Assembly: GCF_036417845.1 (NCBI RefSeq)
Contig: NC_089979.1
Span: 30,376,958 to 30,440,957 of the forward strand
Direction of reading: 5' to 3'
Length of the DNA: 64,000 nt
Source of the DNA: Apteryx mantelli
Lineage: Eukaryota > Chordata > Aves > Apterygiformes > Apterygidae
Positions 10,615 through 23,665 of the stretch are shown here, piece after piece. A model generated the notes under the pieces. That model worked only from the letters and a program-made list of their open reading frames with translations, was not told the origin of the DNA and did no database searches. A program made the translations under genes and the position numbers. Positions within the stretch are counted from its first letter, which is position 1; each line of letters begins with the position of its first letter.

Positions 10615-13600
10615 AATCCTCTTCCAGGGACAGCTACCCTGATTACTCTGTGGCAGCAAGGGTGATAGGACAGAGGGCTTTAATTTTAAGATGCAATGAT
10701 ATGAGAAAGAAAATTGCAAGAGAACATAGCTAGACTAGGATGAAGTCCTGCACAAAATGTTGAATGACAAGAGTTATAGACCCTCAACCTAAACTTCTTT
10801 CCAGAGTGAAACACCATAGGAGTTACAAGGTCTAGTCCTGACAGCTCTGCGAAACTGGCACACAAAGGTGTGATTGCAGCTTGCCAAACCCACTGCTGCG
10901 GCTAACACAACGCTCTTCAGCTCATGCCGAGGCACCCAGATTTGCAGCAGGTAGCTGTTGCAAATTGCACTACCCATCTCCTGAATCACAAGGTAAATTT
11001 GGGGATCTCGATGATCACACGGACTGCCAAGGGCTTGACGCTGCAAACTGGCAAGGCATACAGGGTGAGCTGCAGAGCATAGCATGCAGCAGTGAACAAC
11101 TCTTGCATGCCCCCGCTCCTCCCTCAGTTTTTCTAAAGTTGTGCCATGACCAGTGGAATGAATAAAGTCTGGCTTACAGTGTCTCCAACCTGCTGGCTGG
11201 TAAGGGAGGCATTTAAGCATGTTTCCTTCAGTGACAGCAGGAATAGGATCCCTCTCCTTTACCCTGCTATTTTCACAAAATCAGCGGTACATTAACATTT
11301 TTGAGGAATTTCCCTCTTTGTTAAATGTGGCTCAAACTGGCTGACGGTTTAAAAGTTGGGGGAGAGGTCAGACTGGCACACGCATATATAGCCATGGAAA
11401 GAGGCTGGGAGTTCAGGGAGCAGGTCTGAGGCGACACAGCCTGTTTCTGGCCTTGCTTGGGGATTTGTGCATCTCTGACAGGGCATGTGCTGGTGAGGAG
11501 CTGTGGTACGGAGCACCCCCTTCGCTTTTGCCTTGCCTGCATATGTGCAATGTGGATGGTGCAGGCTGGCACCCCTTGTTGCCAGGTCTCCTGTGTGACA
11601 CGCAGAGGGAAACACTGCCACAGGAACAAAGCCAGGAAAGAAAAGACCACAAAGAGCAGGGCAAGAAGGCTGCCAGGTGTCTCCAACTAAACTGATGAAT
11701 TAAATAAGACCATTTAATTTATCTGTCAATGGGCAGATAGAAGCTGATGGCATATATTGCTCTGCATGGTCAAGCAGCAAATTGTGCATCTATGTTTTTA
11801 GCTTGATTTTCTATGGAAACAAAGCTTATTTGATTACACTGTATGGGTATCTATGTCTGCCTGAGTGTTGTCTCCTCAACAAAAGTCTGCCAGCTGATTT
11901 CACTCCAGTTTGATAGTGTGTATAGGTGTTAGAGGTAATCAAGTGCCTAACGCTTCCTGAGAGTAAATCACAGGCCAGACGCAAGAGTATTTGCCCCAAA
12001 GTCAGGAAAAGTGGCAGAGTTTGCATCTGGTTAGACACCGGAGAAGCTGCACAGGCGAGCACCATTGCACATGTGCACGCTGAGGAAAGCTTCAGCCAGG
12101 GCTCATGCTGCCTACCACCACCTTTCCTCAGCGCTGCCTACCCAGGAGCATTTCAGCAGAAGTGATATCCCTTATTTTCCCAACCCTAAGCCCAGCAGAG
12201 TTTGGCAGCTTTACTGGGCTCTATACAAGGTGTGGATTGTGGAGGATTTGTTGCCAGCCTTGAGGGGTTTTGAATTTCAGCTTATGCAAACACCTTCTGA
12301 TGTATTTTCAGTCAGATTTATGGTAATAACTCTAATAAAATGTGCATCAGAATGCATTTTCAAAACCAAACTCTATGGTAATAAAAAGGGTATATACTCT
12401 TCTATATGAATAGCAGTTTCTTTCTTTTTTTTAGTCCAAGCCTAATAAATAGAGCTAGGTACAACTGGCAGGCATTACTATTTTAACTAGGATTTTGTTA
12501 ACCTTATTCTGTATGTGTACTCCTGGTTTCATCCACACAGTGTCACTATAAGGAGCAAAAAATGAAAGTGTCAGCAAGCTTCACTCTTCTGCTTGAATGT
12601 GAATATTTCCCCAGTAGCTCCTGCCACAAAGATTTTAAGGTTTTGGTTTTTTACTTTTTGATGATACACAGTATAAGGGGTGTATTGTTAAGTGATGATT
12701 TTTTAGATGGCTGTAAAATATGATCCAGATTAAAATATAATATAGTCATCCTAGCATTGCAACCTTTTCCTCATAAAACTGGGAAGAGACTACCCATTCT
12801 AACAGGATAACTGAAATGCACCTTGGGATCTGAATATGGACAATAAGACAGTTATTTTGTAATTTTCTCCAGTATTTGATGTTCACCAGTCTCTAAAATT
12901 CTTTTCCTTCAACCCCCCTCACTCAATAATGAACCCAACTAACTTTTTCTCTTAAGTACCCTCAAAGAGGAAACATTTCTAACATTTCTTTCTGATTCCC
13001 AAAGACAATGAATTTATGCCCTGAAACAGAAAATACAACTCTCAGTCTGAGGTTTAAAACTACCAGCGTTATTACAGATCATCACAACATCTGGGCCTTG
13101 TTTCAGGGTCATTGCTAGAGAATGTTTTGCTTTTTAAAAAATACAGTCATTTTAATAAAGGATAATGTTATTAATAAAACCAGAGACTAAGAAAAAGTGT
13201 GAGTTTTTTTATCTCTTTTCTGCCGCTTATTTTCTCAGTTCATTGAGCTTCAGTAAGGAAGTTAGCCTGCTCATTTCCACTTGTGCTTCCTCATGCCCTG
13301 GTACAATGCAGTACTTTTTGCTGACAAGCAAAATAAAACCCTTTAAATTGGAATGTAAGAAAAAGTAAGGTGTTGTAACTGCTATTATGCTCCATACACC
13401 CCCTTCAGCTCTGGGCTGAGTTGGGTTGATGGGATCTCTTTGGTTCCAGGAACAGTATTGGATTGTGGTGCTTAGCTGTGGTTCATCCCATTATCAGTCT
13501 AACTGAACTGCTTTCCAAAAAACATCTCATTGCTATTGTATTGTTAGGCAGACACATATTTTAATACCTAATGAATCATTTGCTGCTTCTCTAAACAACA

Positions 13601-14049
13601 TACACCTGAAAATGCCACATACTTTTCAAAAGCAAGTCTTTTTGAGATGTTCTTCAAATTAAAAGAATCCAAACTTGGCTTGAAACAAAAACAGGCTGAT
13701 GGCTCTGAATCCGTAACGGATTTAGACATTTCTTTACAGCTTGTACAGTGAAATCAAGCTGATACGGATTTTATAATATGAGATAAAAGTTTACCCATCA
13801 CATATTTCATACAGATTTTTAACTTGAGAATATACTGCCTGTGCATGAGACCCATGTTTACCTGGCAGTCATTTTAAAGGAGCTATGATAGTCTATCCAG
13901 CCAATTATTCTCACACTAAAATTCCTAAGCAGGTTTTGACTTGATGGACCATAATGACTCAGAAGAAGCCATTAAACCCTCTGTCTCATCAATGGTGCTG
14001 GCATTACGCCAGCACATACAGGGCATGACCCTGGACTCCTAGGGGGACA

Positions 14050-14112
14050 AAATAGCTTACTGACTTTAGTGGGAACTTTATCTGACTAAGGAGCTGGGAA
14101 CTGGGATTTCCT
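14050..14112. repeat. Degraded old amniote interspersed repeat
   Basis: Contains actgactttagtgggaac and a following 'tctgactaagga' that match the look of an old amniote repeat with a 'gacttcaatggg' core. Strong decay; assignment by pattern only. Confidence 0.4.
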
Positions 14113-15979
14113 AAAAGCTCTCTCCTGTTTGCCACACCTCTGAGGAAGTCATTAGGGATGAGTAAATAAACCATTCAACACATTTTAGAAAAATATTTAA
14201 AAGTCCCTGTTTTCCAGCCACAGTCCTTATGCTCAGGAGCCTTTATAGGAAAATAACGGGCAATTATGTATCCTGAACAAAAGAGGTGACAATTAATGCT
14301 GTCACAGCAAAGCCCCTAGCAAAAAGGACTATGTATGAGTGGACTATTACATTTAAATAAAATTGTAAAGTGCTGAGATGCTAATACATCGCAGTTTATT
14401 ACTGGGCAGCTGCTAAGCAGTCATAACGCTCTGCAGAGTTTCTAATTCTTGGCTGAAGGTGGCAGCTTCCACCACAACACAAGACTGAAGGCATATTCAG
14501 CACTTGGTATTATAAATTGGATCTGTATTTGCTAGAATTGGCCACTGTAGAAGTGAAAAAATTGCCACTGTCTGCCTTCTCCAACCCTCAACTACCTCCT
14601 TCTGCCTTCTGAGCTCTGAGCTTTCTCAGCCAAACAAACCCAACCCATCCAGGCAACTGCATGTGCCCCTCAGGAGTTCTGCTTGCAGATACTCAAAAGG
14701 CCAAATTAGCATTGCCATTAGGCTCCATGTAAGAGCTTCAGACTCCATGCAAAGCCCAGTCTGCCTCCTGGCTCACTGAGGATGACCTGCACAGCAGCAC
14801 TCAATCTCACACACAGCCTCGAGCCTGCAGCGAGTCAGTTCAGGGAGCTGAACCAGAGGGCAGGAGTCACTCTGCTCTACTATGATGCAGTAGTTTTTGG
14901 TGACAAGCACCACACATGGGTCTGCACATGGACATAGGTCGGTCAAACCGAATCCTGAACAGGGGCCCTTCAAAAACTCTGCACAGATTTTACCTCTGAA
15001 AATTTGAAGAGACAGACATATTTCCATGCATCTCATAATACACACACACCTGAATCACACAGTTGCATTGAGCTTAGTGTATTTATGACTGTCAGAGCTC
15101 CGATCATCGAGGACAGAAAACAGAAAAAGAGCCAAAATACTGTCAGCACACGGAATAAGGAGAATATCTTAGGAAGGTGGTGTGAGATATCTTGTACATA
15201 AGATCTGCGAGAAGATGGATGTTGTTGAACTGAAGGATGGACAGTCCTTTCAACGTTTTTCATAAAATGTTATAACTTTGTATTGCCTGGCTTTAAGATA
15301 GTTTTTATGAAGAAACATGTACCATTCAGTTCAGGTTTAGGGGACTTTTTTCCCTGTCAGGGTAGGAACTGGGATCCAGAGTTAACTTTAAGCCACTTTT
15401 ACAGGTTACTGCTCAAGTTCACATGCAGCTCTGCTCTTCAGTACACAGTAAGATTAAAATGTATGCTACTCTAATATGCACTGGCTGACAGCAACTTCAG
15501 CCAAAGACCACCTAGGATCAAGAGTCCTCTGACAGGGTAAGTCAGGCTGAGGAGAGCTTCTCATGGCTGGTGTGGTGAAACAGGATGGTGTCAACATGTG
15601 AAGTTTTCTGTTCTACATAAGATATCTGACTGTAATTATGCTTGTTTACTGCTAACTCATCATGACATTTCAGTCAAGGAACATGACAGGACACTATGGA
15701 GACTTCAAAAACCCCTTCAGATCCTACTCAGGCAACCAGTAATTGCAGAAAGTTCGTGGCTATTTTGCATCAGTTAGCACCACAGGATTTGGCATCTGGA
15801 CTTGTGGATTTGGAATATTTAAAAAAATTCGGAGACAGAGGAGAAGCAACTGCACACTGCAGTTTTATCTCCATACTTTCAATGCTTCTGTAGGCCTCCT
15901 TACTCCCAGAACTAAGCCAAACTTCAGCTGCTCCTAGGATAATAAAACATATATTGAAAAACACGTAGTAGGTTTTTAC

Positions 15980-16058
15980 CTCTCTTGCATGGGTGGAAGT
16001 TGTATCCAGCTGTTAAACCTGGGATCGTATCGGCTAACAAAGTTTGTACTGTGTTTCC
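15980..16058 (-). CDS. KLHL14: KLHL14 coding exon (kelch blade 2, second half)
   Basis: A 79-nt exon. The acceptor is TTTACAG and the donor is GTAAAA, so the 5' splice site is acceptable but not the strongest. The leading GG completes the split Gly codon, then KHSTNFVSRYDPRFNSW and IQLPPMQE follow, leaving AG of an Arg codon. RYDPRFNSW is the Tyr...Trp part of blade 2. The exon is too short to be found as a long open frame and was located by matching phases between its neighbours. Confidence 0.93.
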
Positions 16059-19000
16059 CTGTAAAGATAGATTATTTTGACACTCAGCTGTTTGTTTCAT
16101 GTATTTAACATCATGATTGTAATATATATTACATATACTTCACAAGTTGACAGCTTTTATGAAGGGTTCCCCCTTTTAAAACAATGTATGATTTCACTAT
16201 GTGTACAGTAATAATTCAACAAACGGGGCACTACAAGGTTTGAATTAGCAATTGTTAGCAGTAAAAGTAGACAGAGATTATTCTTGCTCTCTGTAATAAG
16301 ACCTTGAAAATGTGTATTTAGCTATAGTTATAGATGCTGTGGTACTTCCACAGCCACAATAAATCACATCACTAAACAAAATTACTGCCCAAAAGAGGGC
16401 ATTTCTGTGGTATTGCTATGATGAGACTATTTTGTGTCAGGTAAAAAAATCATAGGGAGAATATGTGTTTTTCTTTCTCCTCACTTCATGCCTATGTGCA
16501 ACATGGTGAAAAAGATTAGGCAAATAACCAGGAGCTGCATAAGCCATCAGCATGGGGTATGCAGTCTTTGCACTAGGTGGTTTATTCTACCATCTACTTT
16601 CAGTGTAAGTTCAGAGGAGTTACACATGTGCATCGAAGGGGGAATATACTCTTAGGGTTTTATTCCAAGAGTGTTAGTTAAAATAGAAACATGAGCAACA
16701 TATACCAGCTAACTACCTTATTCCTGCTGTCAAGCCCCAGAATTGTATTCATGTCTTCACGATATTAAGATTTCACCTTATTTTACATGCAGATTGACAT
16801 CAAAGCAAGAAAACTGAAGCAAGAGAGTGCATGGCAATTTCTTGTAACACCTGAGACTTCAACAGATGAGGATCTCGGAAAAAGAAACCTTTGTTTATGT
16901 ATCTGTGACTAAAAAATTGAATTAGAGGCTTCAGAGGACAGTAGAATAATGCAACTGCATATGTCACAGTTACATAAATGGTCACTGAGTATCCTACAAG
17001 GTGAATATTTTTGCATTGGAAAAGCCCCTTTGGGATTGGCTCTCTTTGCTTGTTTCTTTCTACACATACTTCAGCCTACATAAATAAACCATCAGGATTG
17101 TAGAGAAGAATAATGATACAGATAAAATTTATATTTATAATAATTTAAGATCATGTTCTACAAGGAAATAGAAAAAGAAACCATGTTGACCTCTCCTTCT
17201 GGAAGCAAACTCATTCTCTCACTATTAAAAGCATGTTCCTTATGAGAAGAGGAAAGCAGATGACTGATGAATAATGCAGCATTTCCCTTCAAATCCAGTA
17301 TGGTGCCTAATGAGGACCGAGGTCCCAGCAAGCTGAGCACTACTCAAACACATCTCATAGGGTGAGATCCCCATACACTAAGGGCAAGTGGTAATTTTGC
17401 CATCAAGTTTAGCGAAGCCAGACTTTGTTATTGGTCCCTATCTGAATTCTTTTAGTCTACAAAGATGGCAAAAAAACATGCATTGAGGGCTATAGATTCA
17501 ATAAGCAGCAAAAGCAATAACAGCAGGCATCTGACTAGCTCTAGGTCTCACTGTTTAGGACATTTATTAATCTATTTCTATTACAAAAAGAAGAATTACA
17601 AAACAATGTAAGTATTGATCATAAGTTTGGACTTCTGCTAAAAGGATCTAATGCTGCTCCTTCTGAGTTACTACATCCTTCAGAGTTACTTTTGACTTCA
17701 GTGGTCATTGGTTACATAGCAGCTTTTATTTGTGATCATACAAACCTCATATCATGTACAAGTGTTATGCATGTAGAGGATTGTATAGCATGCAATGGCA
17801 GTTATTTCTAGTAAAAAGAGAAGTTTTTAATGAGCCTAGAGTGGGAATACAGGATATAAATCTGGTCACTTCATGGGAAGGAAGATGCAACCAAACTAGA
17901 AGAGGCACAGAGATGTACCTCTACGATGACAGGAATAGCAGAAGACTAAAGAACTTGGCTTGTTGTATCTAGCAAAACAAAAGTTGAAAGGGGATGGGAA
18001 TGGTGTCTATAACACAGAAGAGGAACAAATCTCCAGGAGGGGAAAACTATTAAGCTAAAGGCCAACTTTGGCATGAGAACGAGGTGATTTAGACAGTCAA
18101 AGAATACATTAAGACTGGAAATTAGAATACAGCTCCTAGTCATTTAGAGCCGTTGGGTTCTGTAACAACTTTCCAACAGGAGTAGTGGGGGGCTAAAAAT
18201 CCAACTGCTTTTAGGAGCCTAGAAAATTTACAAAGAAGGACTATACAATGGCTGTGAAAGGACTTGATGACCTATTTAAGTTGCCTGGTATAACTGTTTT
18301 CATTCCAATTTAATTTTGGAATTCAGTTTGAAAGACAACTGTATCTATCATTTTGCCTTGCTCGTCACTCGGGAAGCATGCACACATTAGGAAACACTTG
18401 TCAGAACCTAGGAACTGCGAGGAGTAAACAGAAATCAGGGTTAGTAAATCAAGCGAATGGGAGAAAAGAAGACAGACGCAGCCCTCTGCTCTCTGCAGGA
18501 AGGTCTCTGTCCCCAAGTCAAAAGGCAAGGGCTCTGCAGGTTGCAAAGGTTGGTGCTAAATCCACACTAAAGCTCTGCAACCTGCTCTCATCAGCATTCA
18601 CTTGTGGAGTGATCCCTTGTGACTGGAAATGCAGCACGAAGGGTGCATAGACGCTCCCCACGGTCAACAGGGTGCCTCAAGATCTGCAAGTGCGATGGCT
18701 AAAGAAGTGCATAGCAAGCCTTCAACTTCCCAGTCTCAAAGATAACTCCATCCACTGAAACAACACCAGCATGTTCTCATGCAAACTGAAATCTTTGCAA
18801 TGCTCTGGCAGGACAGTTCCAATTAGGTCCATTTGAAGCCCCTACTGTACTATGAAAACAGCAGATAAGGGCCTTTACATAAATGTAAATGGGTATAAGT
18901 GAGTAGTCCCCATGTAGCTGCCCATTTAGAGTAAATCAGTTTGAAGAAAGAACTAGGCCAGCAACAGCACAGGATGTAGTTGATGATTTTCAGGTCCACT

Positions 19001-20449
19001 TTTTGTGATAAGATCCATTTCTCTCGGGGTACATTTGTAAAGGGATCAGCATCAGTAGTCCTCCTATCTCTTCTATTTCTGTCTTTTCTACAGACAAATT
19101 GCAACTATTTGGTACTCACAGAACAAGGAAGCTGTTAGACTTCTGGTGGCAATGTCTTCAGTTCAAGACTTGATCTAGATCTAGGTGGCCTTAAAATTAA
19201 GGTACTATCCAGCTCATGAACCACCTTGTTATGACAGCTGTGTTCAACTCCTACCTCAGACGTGGGATACGTACCCCTCCTTAAGTCTATCCATTACTCT
19301 GTGACTCAGTTTTCACATCTTTAAATTGTGGATGATTATACTTCTTTTCTTTCATGATGCTTCATGTGACATAGCTATTTAATTTTAAACTGTCTGGAAC
19401 AAGGTCTGCCTCTATTATCCATATGCCTATCATCAAGCACAACAGGGGCCCTCAGTTGTTGAATGTGGCTGATACTCCTAATAATAATTGTCATTAATGC
19501 TATCTCCTGCTTAACATAAAATTCAGCAATAGAACTGAAGGGTTCTTCTCCTAAGACACTTAGTGATATTTTTAACTACACCGGAAATATGCTTATAGGG
19601 TGGACTGGATTGTTTGTCTCAGATTTTAGGAAGTGAACAGATGTAACAATTTTCTATAATTTGGTTTAGTGCAGATGCTGAAATGGGGCATTCACAATAA
19701 AATATATGCAGTATATGTAATTTCAGCTGGATCCTCTGGTGTTTTAAAGTAAAAATGTGTACCTGCAAGCTGTTTTATGGTTTCTCAGTCATAATTATCT
19801 CTGTTACACAGACTGCTACAACTACAATTCTTTCTTTGTATGCAAGCTTTTTAACAATGTCTTGACAATTTCGTGAATTTTGCAAGGCATGGTATTCTCC
19901 TTTTGCTTTGCTCAGAAGCCTGTTAAATTGTTTAATTTCTCTTTGCGGTAAATTTATGAAGTAATCAAATCAAAGAAGGTAGCAGCAGATAATCTATATG
20001 AGAAGCTCTTGCAGAAGACTAAAAAAAGGACCAGTTTAAGAATCTCAGAGTCTAGATAATTAACACATTAACAACTTTAGCTGCAAGTATCTGGTTTGAC
20101 AATAGAAAAGAAGCATTCATCTACTGCAATTGCATTATTATATTATGACTGGAAGGAGACTGGAAATGAAGGTTAAAATTTTTAACAGCTGCTGCCTGGT
20201 GCACACACTTGAAAGAGTCTGTTCTGCTGCCTGTGGCATTTCTCAAGGGATGTGGGAGCTGATGAATGATGGTGATGCTACTGCTAAAGTACCAGATATT
20301 TATTACATCACTATCTAAACGTAGCCTTGGCTAGTTCAACATTTAGGTTAAGGGTCCTCAAAATCACTTGCTAATGACACAGCAGCCAACCTGACAGACA
20401 GACACAGAAAAATAGATATTGCTCCTGTCTTTTAATATTATATACGTAC
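16059..20449 (-). other. KLHL14: KLHL14 intron (4.4 kb)
   Basis: A GT-AG intron with a GTACGT donor. It holds a possible degraded old repeat at 17641-17710. I see no exon, RNA gene or well-preserved mobile element in it. Confidence 0.8.
17641..17710. repeat. Degraded old amniote interspersed repeat
   Basis: Contains ggatctaatgctgctcc and ttgacttcagtgg, reminiscent of the same old repeat group as the pieces at 14050 and 22631. Low confidence because the copy is short and decayed. Confidence 0.3.
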
Positions 20450-20539
20450 CATTAGGGTTCCACTGGTCTTCCCCTCCCAAAACAAACAAGAAGTTTTCCA
20501 CTTCCACAACACAGTGATGGGCACTGTTATATGGCATAA
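20450..20539 (-). CDS. KLHL14: KLHL14 coding exon (kelch blade 2, first half)
   Basis: A 90-nt exon. The acceptor TTGCAG sits just before 20539. The exon's leading TT joins the A left by the previous exon to make ATT (Ile), giving ILT-I-MPYNSAHHCVV. The frame continues through FLFVLGGEDQWNPN and leaves one G of a Gly codon. The donor is GTACGT at 20449-20444. The strand-turn-GG pattern FVLGG is the start of kelch blade 2. The exon is separated from the previous one by the longest intron in the window. Confidence 0.93.
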
Positions 20540-22630
20540 CTGCAAGCAAAACAAGAATTCTTTATCAGCTCAGGGCACTGATTCCATAAAATTTTTCCAA
20601 AGGTACAAAATACAATACTGGAATTAAATCTGTAGGGAATAATAGGGGAATGCATCACCCCAAGCGTGTTCAGTGAATTAACAGCAGACAAAGCCACTTA
20701 TCAATCATTTCACATCATGCAATCTTGCAAATAACTGAAGCAAAAAGCTGAAATTCTGGTCCCTCCGCATCCACGCACCTGTCCAACTGCCCTATACACT
20801 GTTCTAAAAACAACTTACATAAAGGAGTGAAGTTGTCTGATATTTTCCTGAAAATAAACAGCTGCTAGGAATCCTAGTATGGTAGGAAACATTAAAAAAA
20901 ACTCAGCCCAGCTTTGTTCTGTTGGTAATGTTTCCACAAGAAGAGTCAGTGTGTTCAGTAGCTTTCTATTACACAGCAATGAACAAGCTGCATTTCCATA
21001 CAGTTTTAAGTTTTTAAATTAAGGTCCTGCTGATTTAATGCCTTTTCCAAATGTATACGCTTAATTTCCTGTACAATGTCATTAGCAGCACAATCACACA
21101 TTTTCTATTCATCTAATCAGGAAGCCCTTTGTTAACAAAGATCAAAACTGTGGAATTAGGTTTGCAATATGCTGTTTTGGGGAGGTATTGAGATTGCTAT
21201 AGACCAGCTAGAGTCACAATAAACAATTTATTATTTAATTTACATTTCCATTACAAGTACTAAGACACAAAAATACAAGGTGCACATATCCATACTATGC
21301 ACATGTTATTGTGCTGTGCCACACAACACTATTGTAATATTATATGGTAAATGTAGACACAGCATTAGTTATCATACCACATGCAGTAGTTTTGGCCCAG
21401 TGACACCAGTAGGAAAAATGATGTCCTTGTTCAGCTCATCATATGGGCACCTTAAATCTAGGTGAGGACAAATGGGGAGGTGATGTGCATGTACAGGCAG
21501 GGAACTTATTGCTTGACACGGATCAACAGAGCACTTAGGAAACCAGTGCAGTGGGAAATCAATATGACTCAGGGCCAGCTCTTACTTTGTGCTCTTTTGC
21601 CAATGCCAAAAAAAAAAAGAAGAAAAGAGGAAGCCTATCTCACACTTGGATTATTTTGGGTGATATATCTCTCATTTCATTTGTTTTATTATCTTTCATT
21701 TTTCTCAAAATGCAGTTGTGCAGTATAGCATATGCAAATAATAATAAGAAGAAATACGCACAGCTTTGTTATTTAGGACACATTTTCTTAAAGATCAAGT
21801 GGACTCATTTAAGCTTCTTACTGAAGTTTTTGCCAAGGCAATGATGAATAAGTAAGGTACATTTTTAGTTTTAAGTAAAGGTGGAATATCATTTTCATAG
21901 TCTATGCTCTTACAAGTCATATAAGTGAAGCAATTCTTAAACTGGGCAGCTGGGTTCAGTAAAAATGCATTAATTAAGGTTATTTGTTACTAGTAAACTG
22001 TATAACTAGGAAGCAGTCCTACACTAGGCACTGCATAAGAATTTATACTACTTATAGTAGGATGAAAGAATGAGAGAAACATTTGATACCTTCTTAGCCC
22101 CCAAATCATATTTATCTCATTCTTTAATCTCAGTCATTTTCTCATTTTAAAATCTCTTTTCTCGCAAAAACACAGAACTTTCCTTGATTTTGTGGATGCC
22201 TGTACCACAGAATGAATTTGGGTCTCCCACAGGGAATTTGTTGTCTCCCTTAAACACTTGCTGGGGCACCCCTGCCAAGAAAAGACTCCTTGGAATCACT
22301 CTGCAAGGTCTTTGGTTTTTACCTAACCCACTGCTCTTATTACATTTTCAAATGATGCCCAAGCCAACATTTGAACCCTCAACCAAGTTCTTCCTTTGGT
22401 CAATTTGAAGGGATACAGCATTTATTGAAAAGAACGGTGCACACATGCATATTTTTCTCATTTTGTGTTTTCATTTTTGCAAACACTTTTGTTTATTTAT
22501 CCTCCATATTGATACAAACAGGGCCAGTAGAGGAAGAAATTATATTTTAAGCTTTTCTGCCATTCCCATGCATATAAACTATGCAATAAGACTCCCACAC
22601 TTATGATGATAATTAAACCTTGAAAACTAA

Positions 22631-22692
22631 GGGCTTAATCCTGGCTCCTACTTAACTTGATGGCACCATTCCCACTGACACGGGATTGGGCC
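22631..22692. repeat. Degraded old amniote interspersed repeat
   Basis: Starts gggcttaatcctggctcc and ends with the roughly complementary gggattgggccc, with 'cccactgac' between: an inverted-repeat layout typical of a palindromic non-autonomous element seen widely in birds and reptiles. By-eye assignment. Confidence 0.45.
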
Positions 22693-23389
22693 CAAATGAC
22701 CTGAGCTATCATCTGTAACTTGTGGGAAAGCTAAAGGGAAGTTTGCCTAAGGAAGGGTAGTAGTATTTGGGAACCAGAAGGAAAGGTGACTATAATAAAA
22801 TATTGCAGACCTTTATTACGACCTTTGTTTCTTACAGAGCTTTGGGGAAAACCCTGTTCTCAGTCTCATGAATTTGGACTGCAGTCATGCTCTGCCCGCC
22901 TCTGCCGAGGTCGGAGGGAGCCAAGCAAAACAGGGAGGGCAGGACAACACTGTGAAGATCTCCAAGGGAGTTTTTGCATGGAAACTGTGAAATCACCAAC
23001 ATTGCAGCCTTTCTCCCTGATCATTTTCAGAGGCCCTCTTAATCCCAAATTCTACACAGAAATCAGAACTGTGGGAATAAGCAACACTTTTACAGCTATA
23101 AAATGCCCTTTGAAAGCAGTAGGAAACTTTTGTTAGAAACCATAACTCCTTATGAACAGATGTCTGTACAGGACCCAACTTTTGGTAGATACAGTCAAAA
23201 TCAAGCATCAACGAGCATGCTAAATTCAGCTTCCAGCAGCAACAATCTTCTCAAGCTCACTGGGGCTGCCAGGGTGTAACAGGAAGAATTTGGCCCATTA
23301 TGCAGTCTGGCCAACTCGCCGTTTTCATTAATTTTATATCAGCCTTTGTCTGCTGTTTTGTTTTAATAATGTGAAAATCACATCTTCTC

Positions 23390-23665
23390 ATTTTTAGATT
23401 TCAACTCAGTGGAACACCTGCCTGCCCGGCAAAAAGGGTATTTGAAGAGAAGTTTGTACGCCACGCTCAGACACAGCCCAGTGTGAGTTTTTAGCGTGTC
23501 AGTCAGTGAGTTAGAGGGAAAGGGTAAGGAGAAGCTAATCAGGATGAAATGAGATTAAAGGCTGTCTAATTTTACAGCAACTGTGATCCATCAGCCACTG
23601 TGAAAGTGACAGTGGAAATGAATGATGGAGACAGACAGGTGGGGCTGTACATTTCACTGATTTAT
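23390..23665. promoter_or_regulatory. Candidate conserved non-coding element
   Basis: A 275-base stretch of high sequence complexity, without repeats or low-complexity runs. It contains a homeodomain-type ctaatt site, several tgacag (MEIS/TGIF-like) sites and a caggtg E-box near 23640. This is the look of a developmental enhancer, but conservation cannot be tested here, so this is only a suggestion. Confidence 0.2.

Larger units (their letters stand above)
9781..15979 (-). other. KLHL14: KLHL14 intron (6.2 kb)
   Basis: A GT-AG intron. It contains a tandem duplication at 10561-10614 and a degraded old-repeat piece at 14050-14112. The open frames seen here have no recognisable family and no splice support. 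Confidence 0.8.

Noticed and set aside
10789..11220. 143-residue minus-strand open frame
   Set aside because: Intronic, no motif, no matching splice sites, and partly open on the other strand as well.
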